In this document: piece after piece, positions 1-9,520 of the stretch
Layout: every line of letters begins with the position of its first letter
Position numbering within the stretch: position 1 is the stretch's first letter
Source: Bordetella parapertussis
GTDB taxonomy: Bacteria > Pseudomonadota > Gammaproteobacteria > Burkholderiales > Burkholderiaceae_B
Assembly (NCBI GenBank): GCA_945865935.1
Contig: CAMBFI010000007.1
Location: forward strand, 62,001-126,000
DNA length: 64,000 bases
Direction: 5' to 3'
Made by a program: the position numbers and the translations under genes
The notes under the pieces: generated by a model
The model's input: only the letters and a program-made list of their open reading frames with translations
What the model was told of the DNA's origin: nothing
The model's database searches: none

Positions 1-707
1 GGCAAGGCATCGCGCGAAAACCAGTCAGCCGCTTCAATCTCGGAAGGGTCTGGTGTGATCGTGCCACCCGCATAGTCTGCAAAGTAAGCGATCATCAACG
101 AGTTAGGGAACGGCCAAGGTTGGCTCTTGAAGTATCGAAGATTTGTGATCTCAATACCGACCTCTTCCCGCACCTCGCGCACTGCGCACTGCTCAAGTGT
201 TTCGCCGGGCTCGACAAAGCCCGCTAAGGCGCTGAACACCCCTGGTTTGAAATGCGGGCTACGCGCAAGCAATAAGTCGTTTCCGCGTTCAACCAGCACC
301 ATGACCGCCGGCGATATTCTCGGGTAAGCCGTGAGCCGACAGGAGGGACATTCCATCGCAAACTCAGTGGTCTTCATGATGTTGGGTGTACCGCAATGCC
401 CACAGAACTGATGGTTCTTTTGCCAGTCAATCATCTGTGTCGCACGACCGGCTAACGCAAACGCCTCGGCCCCCTCGGAGCCAAAGATGCTACGAACAGG
501 TCGCAATTCACCTACAAAGTGTGTGGGAATTTGCTCCGCTTCGATCGCGTAGCAAGGTTTGCCTTGCCACTCACCGATCAGCAGCGGGTGATGCGGCGTA
601 CTAAAGTCTGACGCACGCGCCAGCGGAAACACTCCAGCAGATTCGTTTTCGGTTGATATAAAAACCTGATTGCCGTGTCGGACAATCCAATAGGTCAAGT
701 CGCTCAT
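1..707 (-). CDS. nudC: NAD(+)/NADH pyrophosphatase NudC, 3' end cut by window edge
   Basis: The minus-strand frame opens at an ATG (705-707) and stays open to the window edge, so the C-terminus is missing. It is a Nudix hydrolase that cleaves NAD(H), or decaps NAD-RNA, to NMN and AMP. Visible in order: an N-terminal domain, a zinc ribbon with paired cysteines (CGHCG, then CPSC), a full Nudix box running from GFVEPGE to REVREEVG, and the NudC signature SQPWPFPNS just after it. That signature separates NudC from other Nudix proteins. About 235 codons are present; the family is usually 260-300 residues. It is transcribed divergently from the oxidoreductase at 847, with about 140 bp between them. 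Confidence 0.93.
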   Translation of the reverse strand, partial: MSDLTYWIVRHGNQVFISTENESAGVFPLARASDFSTPHHPLLIGEWQGKPCYAIEAEQIPTHFVGELRPVRSIFGSEGAEAFALAGRATQMIDWQKNHQFCGHCGTPNIMKTTEFAMECPSCRLTAYPRISPAVMVLVERGNDLLLARSPHFKPGVFSALAGFVEPGETLEQCAVREVREEVGIEITNLRYFKSQPWPFPNSLMIAYFADYAGGTITPDPSEIEAADWFSRDAL

Positions 708-846
708 TAAGGTTCTCAAATAAATAATGCTCGCTAAGTCTCATACAGACCTTAGACTATGAATCCTGTGTATTGTATTCTTACAAACACGCAGATACAC
801 GCTTAAAGTCGTCCTACCCGGGCTGGCGCAAGCACTAAGGTAAACC

Positions 847-3800
847 ATGAATGCTCCGCTCTCCAGTACATCGCAGGCCGCTTTGGCGACGGTTACCTTA
901 GACGACAAATATACACAGGCTGAAGGGCGTGCCTTCATGAGCGGTGTGCAGGCCTTGGTCAGATTGCCCATGCTGCAGCAAAGGCGTGATGCAGCGATTG
1001 GATTAAACACTGCAGGCTTCATTAGTGGCTACCGCGGTAGTCCGCTCGGTGGTTATGACCAGGCGCTGTGGTCAGCAAAAAAACACTTAGCGAAACAAAA
1101 CATCGTTTTTCAGCCGGGTGTCAACGAAGAACTCGCGGCAACCGCAATTTGGGGTACGCAACAACTCGACCTCTATCCCACCAAAAAGAAACACGACGGC
1201 GTGTTCGGTATTTGGTATGGCAAAGGTCCGGGCGTCGACCGCTGTTCAGACGTATTCAAACATGCAAATATGGCCGGGACCGCCAAATTTGGTGGAGTCA
1301 TTGCCATCGCCGGTGACGATCATGCGGCAAAGAGTTCAACGGCCGCTCACCAGAGCGACCATATCTTTAACGCCTGCGGTTTTCCAGTTTTTTTCCCAAG
1401 TGATGTCCAGGGGATTCTGGACATGGGTGTGCATGCCTTCGCGCTGAGTCGCTTTTCGGGCTTGTGGACTGGCATGAAAACCATTCAGGAAGTCGTCGAG
1501 TCAAGCACGAGGGTCGATATCGCCCACGATCGCGTCAAGATTGTGTTGCCCGAAGACTTTGTTTTACCCGTCGGTGGGTTGCATCTGCGTTGGCCCGATA
1601 GTCCTCTCGAGCAAGAAGCTCGGCTGATGGATTACAAGTGGTATGCCGCGCTCGCCTATATCCGCGCCAACAAGCTGAATCGCACGACCATTCAAGGCCC
1701 CAACGACCGCTTCGGCATTATTGCAAGTGGCAAAGCCTACCGCGACACTCGCCAAGCGTTGCTAGACCTCGGCCTAGACGACACAGCCTGTCAGCGACTC
1801 GGAATCAGGCTTCATCAGGTGAACGTCGTCTGGCCGCTTGAGCCCTCAATCACGAGAGAGTTCGCCCTTGGACTAAAGGAAATCCTCGTTGTAGAGGAGA
1901 AGCGGCAGCTTATTGAATACCAAATTAAAGAAGAGCTTTACAACTGGCGAGCGGATGTACGACCTGACGTATTAGGTAAGTTCGATCAGACACCTGGGGA
2001 TCACACAGGCGGCGAGTGGTCGCACGCCAACCCCGCAGGCCATTGGTTGCTGCGCTCCAGCGCAGATCTGACCCCCTCACTCATCGCGCACGCCATCGCA
2101 CACCGACTTGAAAAGTACGCACTACCCGAAGACGTTCGCGCAAGGATTCAAACTAGGCTATCGATCATTCAAGCCAAGCGCGAGTCACTGTTGCAGATCG
2201 AAGCCAAGGCTGGTGAGCGCCCTCCCTGGTTTTGCAGCGGTTGCCCCCACAATACCAGCACACGTGTACCCGAAGGCAGTCGTGCCCTCGCTGGCATCGG
2301 TTGCCATTACATGGTGATCTGGATGGATCGCGATACCGTCACGTTTACCCAAATGGGTGGTGAAGGTGCGCCGTGGGTAGGCCAAGCGCCATTTATGAAC
2401 GAAGAGCATGTCTTTGCCAATATTGGTGATGGCACCTGGTTCCACAGTGGATCACTCGCCATTCGTCAAGCGGTCGCAGCCGGCGTCAACATCACTTATA
2501 AGATCCTGTATAACGATGCGGTGGCCATGACGGGTGGTCAACAAGTCGGCGAACGCCCAGAAGGTCTATCCGTCCCGCAAATCGTAAAGAGTTGCGTGGC
2601 CGAAGGGACCAAGCGCATTGTCGTCGTCACCGATGACATCGAACGCTATGACCATATCAAGCTTGAAGCCGGTGTTGATGTTTTTCATCGCGACGAACTT
2701 GACCGCATTCAGCGCGAATTGCGTGAGATAAAAGGCACGACGATCATCGTCTATGACCAGACCTGCGCGACCGAAAAACGCCGTCGTCGGAAGTCCGGGA
2801 AACTCGAAGATCCAAAACGTGTTGTTGTGATCAACGAGCTTGTGTGTGAAGGCTGCGGCGATTGTTCCAGCAAGAGCAACTGTCTTTCGGTCGAGCCGCT
2901 TGAAACCGAATTTGGTCGAAAGCGACAGATCAATCACAGCAGCTGCAATAAGGACGAGTCTTGCTTAAACGGTTTTTGTCCTAGCTTCGTTGTCTTAGAA
3001 AACGCCGTTCCACTCAAGCGCAAACCCCAGTCGATTGCGACGACAAACGAGGAATCTTTTTTTAAAGATCTCCCGCTGCCCACCCTCCCAAGCTGCGATG
3101 AACCCTATCGCATTGTTGTAGCCGGTGTCGGTGGTACAGGTGTCATCACGATTGGACAGCTCTTAGGAATGGCCGCGCACATTGAAGGCAAGGGAATCAT
3201 CACGCAAGATTCCGCGGGGCTGGCACAAAAAGGTGGTGCCACCTGGAGTCATGTGCAGATTGCAGAAAAGCCGACCTCACTGAGTGCGACCAAAGTAGAT
3301 ATCGCGCAAGCAAACCTCATTCTGGCCTGTGATGGAATCGTTGCAGGGAGCGCCGCGACGCTGACCTATATGCAAGCGGGTTGCACCAACGTCGCACTAA
3401 ACACCCATGCAACACCGACCGCCGGCTTTGTTCAAAGCGCAGATTGGCAGTCACCCAATCATGCCTGCACGACGGCAATTGAACAATCCGTTGGTGCAGA
3501 ACATCTCGCAAGTCTAAACACCAGTGCTTTGGCGCTCTCCAAGCTTGGTGATTCGATTTATGCGAACCCAATTCTTATGGGGTTTGCCTGGCAAAAGGGC
3601 TGGATCCCGCTTACCTTGGCGTCGTTGCAACAAGCCTTGGTCTTGAATAATGTTCAAGTCGAGCGCAACCTACAAGCCTTTGACTGGGGTCGCGCCGCCG
3701 CGCTCGGCCGTGTCAATAATCTCATCGCGGCCCAAGAGACAGTCATTAACTTCAAGCCTCGCACGAGTCTTGAAGACATGATTAAGACACGTCATACCTT

Positions 3801-4404
3801 CTTAACGGCCTATCAACATGCAGCCTATGCAAAGTCTTATGTTGATTTTGTCGCGCAAGTTCAACAAACCGAAGAGTCGCTTGGCTTAGGTAGTCGCTTA
3901 TCAACTGCCGTAGCCCGCTATCTATTTAAGCTCATGGCCTACAAGGATGAGTATGAAGTCGCACGACTGCATACTCAGACTGGATTCGAGGACGAGCTGC
4001 GTGCCCGCTATGAGCCTGGCTTTCAAATCGCTCACCACCTCGCGCCTCCGCTGTTATCTAAAAAGAATCCGAAAGGCGAACTCATCAAGCGGCGCTTTGG
4101 TCCTTGGCTGCGCCCAGTGTTACGCGGCTTGGCCACGCTAAAGTTTCTGCGCGGGACGTCGTTTGATCCCTTGGGCTTTACCGATGAACGCAAGCAAGAA
4201 CGTGCTGCGATCGTAACCTACAAGCAGACTATCCTTGAATTGTTGACATCACTGAACCAAAGCAATGTCGATCTCGCCGTTCAGATCGCGAGTATCCCCG
4301 AAAACATTCGTGGCTACGGACACGTGAAAGCGCGACACGTTGCGAGTGCACAAGAGAAACAAACTGAATTACTTGCGCGCTGGCGCGGTTCAGTGCTGAA
4401 CTGA
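847..4404 (+). CDS. Indolepyruvate ferredoxin oxidoreductase, fused alpha/gamma type
   Basis: A 1185-residue fused 2-oxoacid:ferredoxin oxidoreductase, expected to decarboxylate arylpyruvates or branched 2-oxoacids to acyl-CoA with TPP and Fe-S clusters in the cytoplasm. The N-terminal core starts with GYRGSPLGGYD (about residue 61). A TPP/Fe-S segment CSGCPHNTS lies near 463, and cysteine clusters CEGCGDC (about 665) and CNKDESC (about 699) look like ferredoxin-type ligands. The gamma domain begins with GVGGTGV near 759 and contains AGLAQKGGATWSHV. The C-terminal ~200 residues match the extra domain of this fused family. Length is normal for the aerobic proteobacterial form. The convergent isovaleryl-CoA dehydrogenase suggests a shared role in amino-acid breakdown; that link is inference. 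Confidence 0.92.
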   Translation: MNAPLSSTSQAALATVTLDDKYTQAEGRAFMSGVQALVRLPMLQQRRDAAIGLNTAGFISGYRGSPLGGYDQALWSAKKHLAKQNIVFQPGVNEELAATAIWGTQQLDLYPTKKKHDGVFGIWYGKGPGVDRCSDVFKHANMAGTAKFGGVIAIAGDDHAAKSSTAAHQSDHIFNACGFPVFFPSDVQGILDMGVHAFALSRFSGLWTGMKTIQEVVESSTRVDIAHDRVKIVLPEDFVLPVGGLHLRWPDSPLEQEARLMDYKWYAALAYIRANKLNRTTIQGPNDRFGIIASGKAYRDTRQALLDLGLDDTACQRLGIRLHQVNVVWPLEPSITREFALGLKEILVVEEKRQLIEYQIKEELYNWRADVRPDVLGKFDQTPGDHTGGEWSHANPAGHWLLRSSADLTPSLIAHAIAHRLEKYALPEDVRARIQTRLSIIQAKRESLLQIEAKAGERPPWFCSGCPHNTSTRVPEGSRALAGIGCHYMVIWMDRDTVTFTQMGGEGAPWVGQAPFMNEEHVFANIGDGTWFHSGSLAIRQAVAAGVNITYKILYNDAVAMTGGQQVGERPEGLSVPQIVKSCVAEGTKRIVVVTDDIERYDHIKLEAGVDVFHRDELDRIQRELREIKGTTIIVYDQTCATEKRRRRKSGKLEDPKRVVVINELVCEGCGDCSSKSNCLSVEPLETEFGRKRQINHSSCNKDESCLNGFCPSFVVLENAVPLKRKPQSIATTNEESFFKDLPLPTLPSCDEPYRIVVAGVGGTGVITIGQLLGMAAHIEGKGIITQDSAGLAQKGGATWSHVQIAEKPTSLSATKVDIAQANLILACDGIVAGSAATLTYMQAGCTNVALNTHATPTAGFVQSADWQSPNHACTTAIEQSVGAEHLASLNTSALALSKLGDSIYANPILMGFAWQKGWIPLTLASLQQALVLNNVQVERNLQAFDWGRAAALGRVNNLIAAQETVINFKPRTSLEDMIKTRHTFLTAYQHAAYAKSYVDFVAQVQQTEESLGLGSRLSTAVARYLFKLMAYKDEYEVARLHTQTGFEDELRARYEPGFQIAHHLAPPLLSKKNPKGELIKRRFGPWLRPVLRGLATLKFLRGTSFDPLGFTDERKQERAAIVTYKQTILELLTSLNQSNVDLAVQIASIPENIRGYGHVKARHVASAQEKQTELLARWRGSVLN

Positions 4405-4415
4405 CCGTTCAGCAC
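4393..4415. terminator. Bidirectional stem-loop between convergent genes
   Basis: A perfect 9-bp inverted repeat (GTGCTGAAC / GTTCAGCAC) with a 5-base loop overlaps the stop codon of the oxidoreductase at 4402-4404 and ends one base before the stop of the facing acyl-CoA dehydrogenase. There is no long T-tract on either side, so it is a likely bidirectional terminator or 3' stabiliser rather than a textbook one. Confidence 0.6.
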
Positions 4416-5600
4416 CTACATCGTTTCTGAGAAGAGCTCACGACCGATCAACATGCGTCGGATTTCGCTGGTGCCTGCGCCAATTTCATAGAGCTTTGCG
4501 TCACGCCACAAGCGCCCAACCGGATACTCGTTCGTGTAGCCGTTTCCACCGAGCAATTGAACCGACTCCCCTGCCATCCACGTTGCTTTCTCAGCACAGT
4601 ACAGAATCACGCCTGCCGCATCCTTGCGCACGGAACGTTGATGTCCACCGCCCTGCGCCGCTAAACGATCCAAGGTCCGCCCCACTGCATAACAGTAAGC
4701 GCGGCAAGCCGAATAGGTCGAATACATATCAGCGAGTTTGCCTTGAACCAATTGGAACTCTCCAATGGATTGCCCAAACTGCTTACGCTCGTGTACGTAC
4801 GGCAGGACAACATCAAGGCAAGCGCCCATAATGCCGAGCGGGCCTGCCGCCAACACAGCGCGCTCATAATCGAGCCCACTCATGAGCACCTGCACACCAC
4901 CGTCGAGCGCACCCAAGATATTCTCTTCAGGCACAAACACATCCTGAAACACGAGTTCCCCAGTATGTGAGCCACGCATGCCAAGCTTATCGAGCTTTTG
5001 CGCAATAGAAAAGCCAGGCATATCCTTGTCAACTAAGAACGCCGTAATCCCCCGTGCTTTTTTATCTGGATCTGTCTTGGCATACACCACCAAGGTTTGC
5101 GCGTCGGGTCCATTGGTGATCCACATTTTGTGGCCATTGAGTCGATAGCCCCCCGATACCGCCGTGGCGCGTAGCGACATATTCACCACATCAGACCCTG
5201 CCCCCACTTCGCTCATTGCCAGCGCGCCCACATGCTCGCCAGAGATCAGCAGTGGCAAGAGTCGTGTGCGTTGCTGCGGCGTGCCATTGCGCGAAATCTG
5301 ATTTACACAAAGATTGGAATGCGCGCCATAAGACAGCCCGACTGAAGCACTCGCACGGGAAATCTCTTCCATTACGATCATGTGCGCGAGATAGCCCATT
5401 TCTGCGCCGCCGTACTCGGCGCTCGCGGTCACACCCAACAGGCCCATCGCTCCCATCTTTCGCCAGAGATCCATCGGAAACTGATCCGAACGATCAATGT
5501 CGGCGGCACGTGGGGCGATCTCAGTGCGCGCAAAATCTCGAACAGCGTCTCTCAACGCCACCAGATCATCAGACAACCCGCAGTCTAGTTCGATTGACAT
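4416..5600 (-). CDS. Isovaleryl-CoA dehydrogenase-like acyl-CoA dehydrogenase
   Basis: FAD-dependent acyl-CoA dehydrogenase, 394 residues from the chosen ATG. The family oxidises isovaleryl-CoA to 3-methylcrotonyl-CoA in leucine breakdown. The [10 protein letters not shown] segment (about 89-98) and [16 protein letters not shown], with Glu246 at the position of the isovaleryl-CoA dehydrogenase catalytic base, favour this subfamily over short-chain dehydrogenases. FAD-binding motifs [10 protein letters not shown] and KMWITNGP are present, as is the C-terminal [10 protein letters not shown]...GTSEIRR. The start at 5600 has GGAA a few bases upstream; an ATG at 5606 and a longer in-frame extension are alternatives. 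No carboxylase or hydratase of the leucine pathway is adjacent, so the substrate rests on sequence alone. Confidence 0.85.
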   Translation of the reverse strand: MSIELDCGLSDDLVALRDAVRDFARTEIAPRAADIDRSDQFPMDLWRKMGAMGLLGVTASAEYGGAEMGYLAHMIVMEEISRASASVGLSYGAHSNLCVNQISRNGTPQQRTRLLPLLISGEHVGALAMSEVGAGSDVVNMSLRATAVSGGYRLNGHKMWITNGPDAQTLVVYAKTDPDKKARGITAFLVDKDMPGFSIAQKLDKLGMRGSHTGELVFQDVFVPEENILGALDGGVQVLMSGLDYERAVLAAGPLGIMGACLDVVLPYVHERKQFGQSIGEFQLVQGKLADMYSTYSACRAYCYAVGRTLDRLAAQGGGHQRSVRKDAAGVILYCAEKATWMAGESVQLLGGNGYTNEYPVGRLWRDAKLYEIGAGTSEIRRMLIGRELFSETM

Positions 5601-5651
5601 CGTCATTTCCGAGACTCTCGCTTTACCTATGCTGCACAATCGCCTTATGTC

Positions 5652-6932
5652 TTACTTTGATATGCCCATCATTATGTCAGGCAACCATGTCGAAATAACG
5701 GGAATGTACGTAACGACCATCAACAAACCAACCATCAAGATAAAAAACGGCATCGTACCCCGCAAGACCTGTGCAAGCGGGATATTTGAGATATTGCTGA
5801 TCACAAACAAATTAAGCCCTACCGGTGGCGACATCAACGCTAGTTCCATATTGATCACCAGCATCACACCAAAATGAATCGGATCGATCCCTAAGGGTTC
5901 AAGCAAGGGAATTACTATTGGCACGACGATCAACAGAATGGAAAATACTTCTAAAAACATTCCCAAAAAAATTAAGAGAATATTGATTGCCAGCAAAAAC
6001 TGCCATGGCTTAATGTCCCATTGCCGCATTAACTCGAGAGTTTTTTGTGCGATGCCCGTCTCGGTAATGAGATGCCCAAAGGCCAAAGCCATTGCAATGA
6101 TGATCATGATCCCAGCCGCGTTGCGAACGGAATGTGTCATCGTTTTCAAAAAATCACGCAGCTTAACTTCGCGGTAGATAAAGAGCGCCAAGATGATTGC
6201 GACTACCGCTGAAAGAGCCGCCGTTTCTGTGAGCGTTACGAATCCGCCATATAAACCACCCAATACAATCACCGGCACCATTAATGCGGGAATAGCCGTG
6301 ACCGTCTTTTCGATTTTTTCCCTCATCGGGAGCGCAACCCGATCCACATAGCCGTTCTTCCGACTAAAAAAATACACATAGACACCCATCATGCCGGCGC
6401 TAATTAGGCCTGGGATGACGCCAGCCAAGAACAAACGGGGAATCGACGCATCTGCAAGCACACCGTACACGACGAAAGCGAGCGATGGCGGGATGAGAAT
6501 CCCTAGCGTACCCGCTGAGACCAAAATGCCACCGGCGAAATGCGGCGCATAGCCGGCGCGCAACATCGCTGGGATCATGATCGTACCCATCGCGATCGCC
6601 GTGGCGACCGATGAGCCACACATCGCAGCAAAAATTGCACAAGTCAGAACGGACACGAGCCCTAAACCGCCATGCATACGGCCAATCCAGGCAACCGCAG
6701 CATTGATCAGCGCTTTAGCAACACCACCCCGCTCCATGAAGGTTGCGGCAATCACAAAATAAGGCACTGCCAGCAGCGTAGGAGAGTTCAGTTCATCAAT
6801 TATTTTTTGCGCCAACGGCACCAAACTGCTTTCTAGTCCAAATACTAAGCCAGCCGTGATGCCCATCGTGAGGAAGATTGGAATACCCAGCAGCAAAAGC
6901 GCTAAAAACAGAGGGATCATGAAACTAAACAT
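5652..6932 (-). CDS. TRAP transporter large permease (DctM family)
   Basis: A 426-residue, very hydrophobic inner-membrane protein, the ion-driven transport subunit of a TRAP system that imports a carboxylate captured by the periplasmic receptor. Typical DctM features are visible: ERGGVAKALINAA near the N-terminal third, ILIPPSLAFVVYGVLA, TETAALSAVVA, and near the end MSPPVGLNLFVIS. It is the last gene of the dctP-dctQ-dctM set on this strand. Its ATG overlaps the end of the small permease by 8 bp, which indicates translational coupling. The substrate cannot be read from the sequence. Confidence 0.92.
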   Translation of the reverse strand: MFSFMIPLFLALLLLGIPIFLTMGITAGLVFGLESSLVPLAQKIIDELNSPTLLAVPYFVIAATFMERGGVAKALINAAVAWIGRMHGGLGLVSVLTCAIFAAMCGSSVATAIAMGTIMIPAMLRAGYAPHFAGGILVSAGTLGILIPPSLAFVVYGVLADASIPRLFLAGVIPGLISAGMMGVYVYFFSRKNGYVDRVALPMREKIEKTVTAIPALMVPVIVLGGLYGGFVTLTETAALSAVVAIILALFIYREVKLRDFLKTMTHSVRNAAGIMIIIAMALAFGHLITETGIAQKTLELMRQWDIKPWQFLLAINILLIFLGMFLEVFSILLIVVPIVIPLLEPLGIDPIHFGVMLVINMELALMSPPVGLNLFVISNISNIPLAQVLRGTMPFFILMVGLLMVVTYIPVISTWLPDIMMGISK

Positions 6933-7509
6933 GAGTGCCCTCCTTAGCCATCAACTTACGCTTTAAACGCACGATGTAGGCAACTGCCATTACGAAACCG
7001 CCTGCAGGCAATGCAGCAAAGTAAATCCACAAGGGAACCCGAAGTACGGTAGTCGACACGTCGCCAAACTCCCATGCTTGAAAGGAAACGGCTCCACCAA
7101 AATAGACCATACCAACCGAAAAGAGCATTCCCAGTACATCGGCCAAAATCGCAACAGCTGCCTGCATCTTTGGTGAAAACATATTGATAAAGAAATCAGA
7201 CTTGACATGTCGATCCATCATCGTCAGCGTGCCAAGGGATAAAAATACAGCCCAGATCACCATATACACCTGCACTTCCTCAACGAAGTCGAGGGTGAGT
7301 GCAGGAAACGTCAAGCGCATGACTACGTTGTAAGAACAGAAAACTAACGCCAGTGTCGCAAGCCCTCCGACCAACCAAGATTCAAGGGGATGTGATTCAA
7401 CAACGTCATGGGACTCTGCATCTAGGTCGGCTTGCGCCTTCTGACGTAATGTCTCATATAGCTTGTTACCCGAGGACTCAGGGGGAGCGGAAGGACTATT
7501 GCTATGCAT
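6925..7509 (-). CDS. TRAP transporter small permease (DctQ family)
   Basis: A 194-residue protein with about four membrane segments, the small integral subunit that pairs with DctM. It has a longer hydrophilic N-terminus (about 50 residues) than many DctQ proteins. The family-typical features are a helix containing EEVQVYMVIWAVFLSLG followed by a basic/His stretch (DRHVKSDF). It lies directly between dctP (2 bp gap) and dctM (8 bp overlap), so the three genes form one operon. Confidence 0.88.
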   Translation of the reverse strand: MHSNSPSAPPESSGNKLYETLRQKAQADLDAESHDVVESHPLESWLVGGLATLALVFCSYNVVMRLTFPALTLDFVEEVQVYMVIWAVFLSLGTLTMMDRHVKSDFFINMFSPKMQAAVAILADVLGMLFSVGMVYFGGAVSFQAWEFGDVSTTVLRVPLWIYFAALPAGGFVMAVAYIVRLKRKLMAKEGTHV

Positions 7510-7511
7510 AA

Positions 7512-8543
7512 TTAGTATTTAACACCGGCTGCTTTCAAGTTTTTTAACGCTTCCGCTACAACATCTGCATCCATCTTGATGCTCTTGACTAACTCCGGCT
7601 GTATTTTCATCAATGTCCGTCGTGCCGATAACAGCTGCTCCTCTGTTGGAACAACTACTTTGAGGCCAGCCTTCACCAATACTTCTTTTGCTTTGAGCTG
7701 AGCTTGCGTTGCGTTCTTACGCTCAGCAGTCGCGGCAATATCCCATGACTCAAGAATGGCTTGTTGCACCTCTTTTGGTTGCTTATTAAAGAAGTTGGCA
7801 CGCATCATCGGCACATACTGATTGAACTGGTTGTAGTCCTCAAAGGCGTACTTCATACCTGAGTCCATTAGCTTCGAAGAAAAACTACTTTCGTACGTCG
7901 TCACCAAGCCATCCATCACACCCTGACTCATTGCAAGCGGAACGTCTGGCCAGGGGACCAGCAACGCGGTGCCACCTAATGTGTTGATACGCTGTGCATT
8001 CGCGGTACCGCCCGCGTAGCGAATTTTCATCCCCTTTATGTCGGGATAGTCTTTAATCTCTTTATTGATCGTATAGGTGTGCTGCATCCCCAAATCCATC
8101 CACTTCCCAAGAATCTTGACACGCATACGCTCTTCAAACTTCTTATTCAAAAAGTCGCCGAGTTTTCCATCCATGACTTTATAAACGACGTCGCCCTTGA
8201 CGCCATAAAACATCGGCAAACTTTGCAACGCTGCGTTCGGCTCTGCACTGTCAAGCTGCCACGTTCCAGGAACAGCCATTTCAACCGAATCTTGACGCAA
8301 GGCTCTTGGGACGTCACGATCACGGAACAACTGACCACTTGGATACACTTCGATCGTAAAGCGGTTTCCTGTTCTCTTTTTAAGTTCCTCAACAAAAATC
8401 TCAACCCCTTTGTTTCGTACATGTACAGGGTTAGTGTCCAACGCAATGCGCAGTTTTTCTTGCGCCAGTGCCGAGCTTGCGCTAAAAGTCGAGGCAACGG
8501 TTGCGATCGCAATCGCCGTAAGTTTCATAAACTTATAAGACAT
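7512..8543 (-). CDS. TRAP transporter solute-binding protein (DctP family)
   Basis: A 343-residue periplasmic receptor. The ATG at 8541-8543 follows an AAGGAA ribosome-binding site and begins a classic signal peptide ending ASSALAQ; an in-frame extension further upstream lacks these features. DctP hallmarks are FRDRDVPRALRQDSVEMAVPG, the GMKIRYAGG segment preceding the conserved arginine region, and the QGVMDGLVTTYES stretch. It delivers a carboxylate ligand to the permeases encoded immediately downstream. The upstream aldolase (8774) may supply a clue to substrate, perhaps a hydroxy or sugar acid, but that is inference. Confidence 0.9.
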   Translation of the reverse strand: MSYKFMKLTAIAIATVASTFSASSALAQEKLRIALDTNPVHVRNKGVEIFVEELKKRTGNRFTIEVYPSGQLFRDRDVPRALRQDSVEMAVPGTWQLDSAEPNAALQSLPMFYGVKGDVVYKVMDGKLGDFLNKKFEERMRVKILGKWMDLGMQHTYTINKEIKDYPDIKGMKIRYAGGTANAQRINTLGGTALLVPWPDVPLAMSQGVMDGLVTTYESSFSSKLMDSGMKYAFEDYNQFNQYVPMMRANFFNKQPKEVQQAILESWDIAATAERKNATQAQLKAKEVLVKAGLKVVVPTEEQLLSARRTLMKIQPELVKSIKMDADVVAEALKNLKAAGVKY

Positions 8544-8773
8544 GATATTTCCTTGTTGTGAGGACACTGCCAAGTAAAGATTGTGTGTAGCCGATGGACT
8601 GTACCGAAAATGACTCCCCCTGTAAACCGAATGGCCGGCATGCAGGGGAAAACATCGGGTAATCACCAACCAATTCCTCCACTAAACATTGTGTTCGACA
8701 TTAATAGCCGCGACACAATCTCTAGAAAGAGTTTTATTGTGATTCAACTTTTGATAACCAAGCCTCATCAGAC
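8544..8773 (-). other. Intergenic leader of the TRAP operon with two inverted repeats
   Basis: A 230-bp stretch between the class II aldolase stop and the dctP start. It contains CCCCTG...CAGGGG (8617-8648) and CACAAT...ATTGTG (8714-8741), the latter with an internal CTCT/AGAG pair. These could be a terminator for the aldolase or operators for the TRAP genes. No promoter with clear spacing was identified. Confidence 0.35.
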
Positions 8774-9505
8774 TTAGAGCGTTCGTCCCAACGCTTTAAA
8801 GAACAACTCTGACTGCAATCGTTCGCTCATTGTTTGCGCGCCGACATGGGCAGCCAAGCGCGAATCGACTGGCGCTAAGGGAAGACCCGTCGACATCGCC
8901 AGCACCTGCATCATGCAAGCGCGCTCAAGAAAATACAAATCGTCATATGCGTAATCCATGCGTTCCGCACAAACTACCACGCCGTGGTTTCCTAAAAAAA
9001 CGACATCTGCATCTTGCATGGCACGCGCCATGCGCTCACCTTCTTTTGCGTCTAAGGCTAAACCGTTGTAGTGCTTGTCTACGGCAACACGCCCATGAAA
9101 ACGCATCGCGTTCTGGGATAACGCAGTGTCCAACACCCTGCGCTTAGTCAAGGTTAAGGCTGTTGCATACGGCATATGCGTATGAAGTACGCAAGCCTTG
9201 CCTGCGATCTGATGTACGGCCGCGTGAATGAACATGGCGGTGGGCTCGACGGGATGCCGTCCCGCAAGCGCAGCGCCTGCGGTATCGACCATCACAATGT
9301 CCTCGGCCTGCACTTCACTCCATAACAACCCTCGTGGATTCAATAAGAAGCGCCCACTCTTGTCGGGAATTTCAACGCTAAAGTGATTGCAAACGCCTTC
9401 CGACAAACCATGAAAAGCGGCTGCACGAAGTGCTAAGGCTAGATCCTCGCGCAATTTACGCACGAGCGGGCTTTCATAGTCGACTTTATGATTTGCATTA
9501 GACAT
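8774..9505 (-). CDS. Class II aldolase/adducin family protein
   Basis: A 243-residue cytoplasmic protein of the zinc-dependent class II aldolase (fuculose-phosphate aldolase / adducin head) family. The metal-site pattern is complete: Glu88, His108 and His110 in LHTHMPYA, and His174 in GNHGVVV. Members either cleave sugar phosphates or decarboxylate/aldol-cleave hydroxy acids; which applies here cannot be told. It lies 15 bp downstream of the radical-SAM gene on the same strand and upstream of the TRAP transporter, so it may act on the imported compound. Confidence 0.85.
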   Translation of the reverse strand: MSNANHKVDYESPLVRKLREDLALALRAAAFHGLSEGVCNHFSVEIPDKSGRFLLNPRGLLWSEVQAEDIVMVDTAGAALAGRHPVEPTAMFIHAAVHQIAGKACVLHTHMPYATALTLTKRRVLDTALSQNAMRFHGRVAVDKHYNGLALDAKEGERMARAMQDADVVFLGNHGVVVCAERMDYAYDDLYFLERACMMQVLAMSTGLPLAPVDSRLAAHVGAQTMSERLQSELFFKALGRTL

Positions 9506-9520
9506 TCGACACTCCAGATC

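Noticed and set aside
2566-2937. Minus-strand frame of 123 codons inside the oxidoreductase gene
   Set aside because: It is a shadow of the conserved plus-strand coding sequence, with no own start signal or family features.
8079-8561. Plus-strand frame of 160 codons opposite dctP
   Set aside because: It lies wholly opposite a well-supported gene and its translation resembles no protein family.
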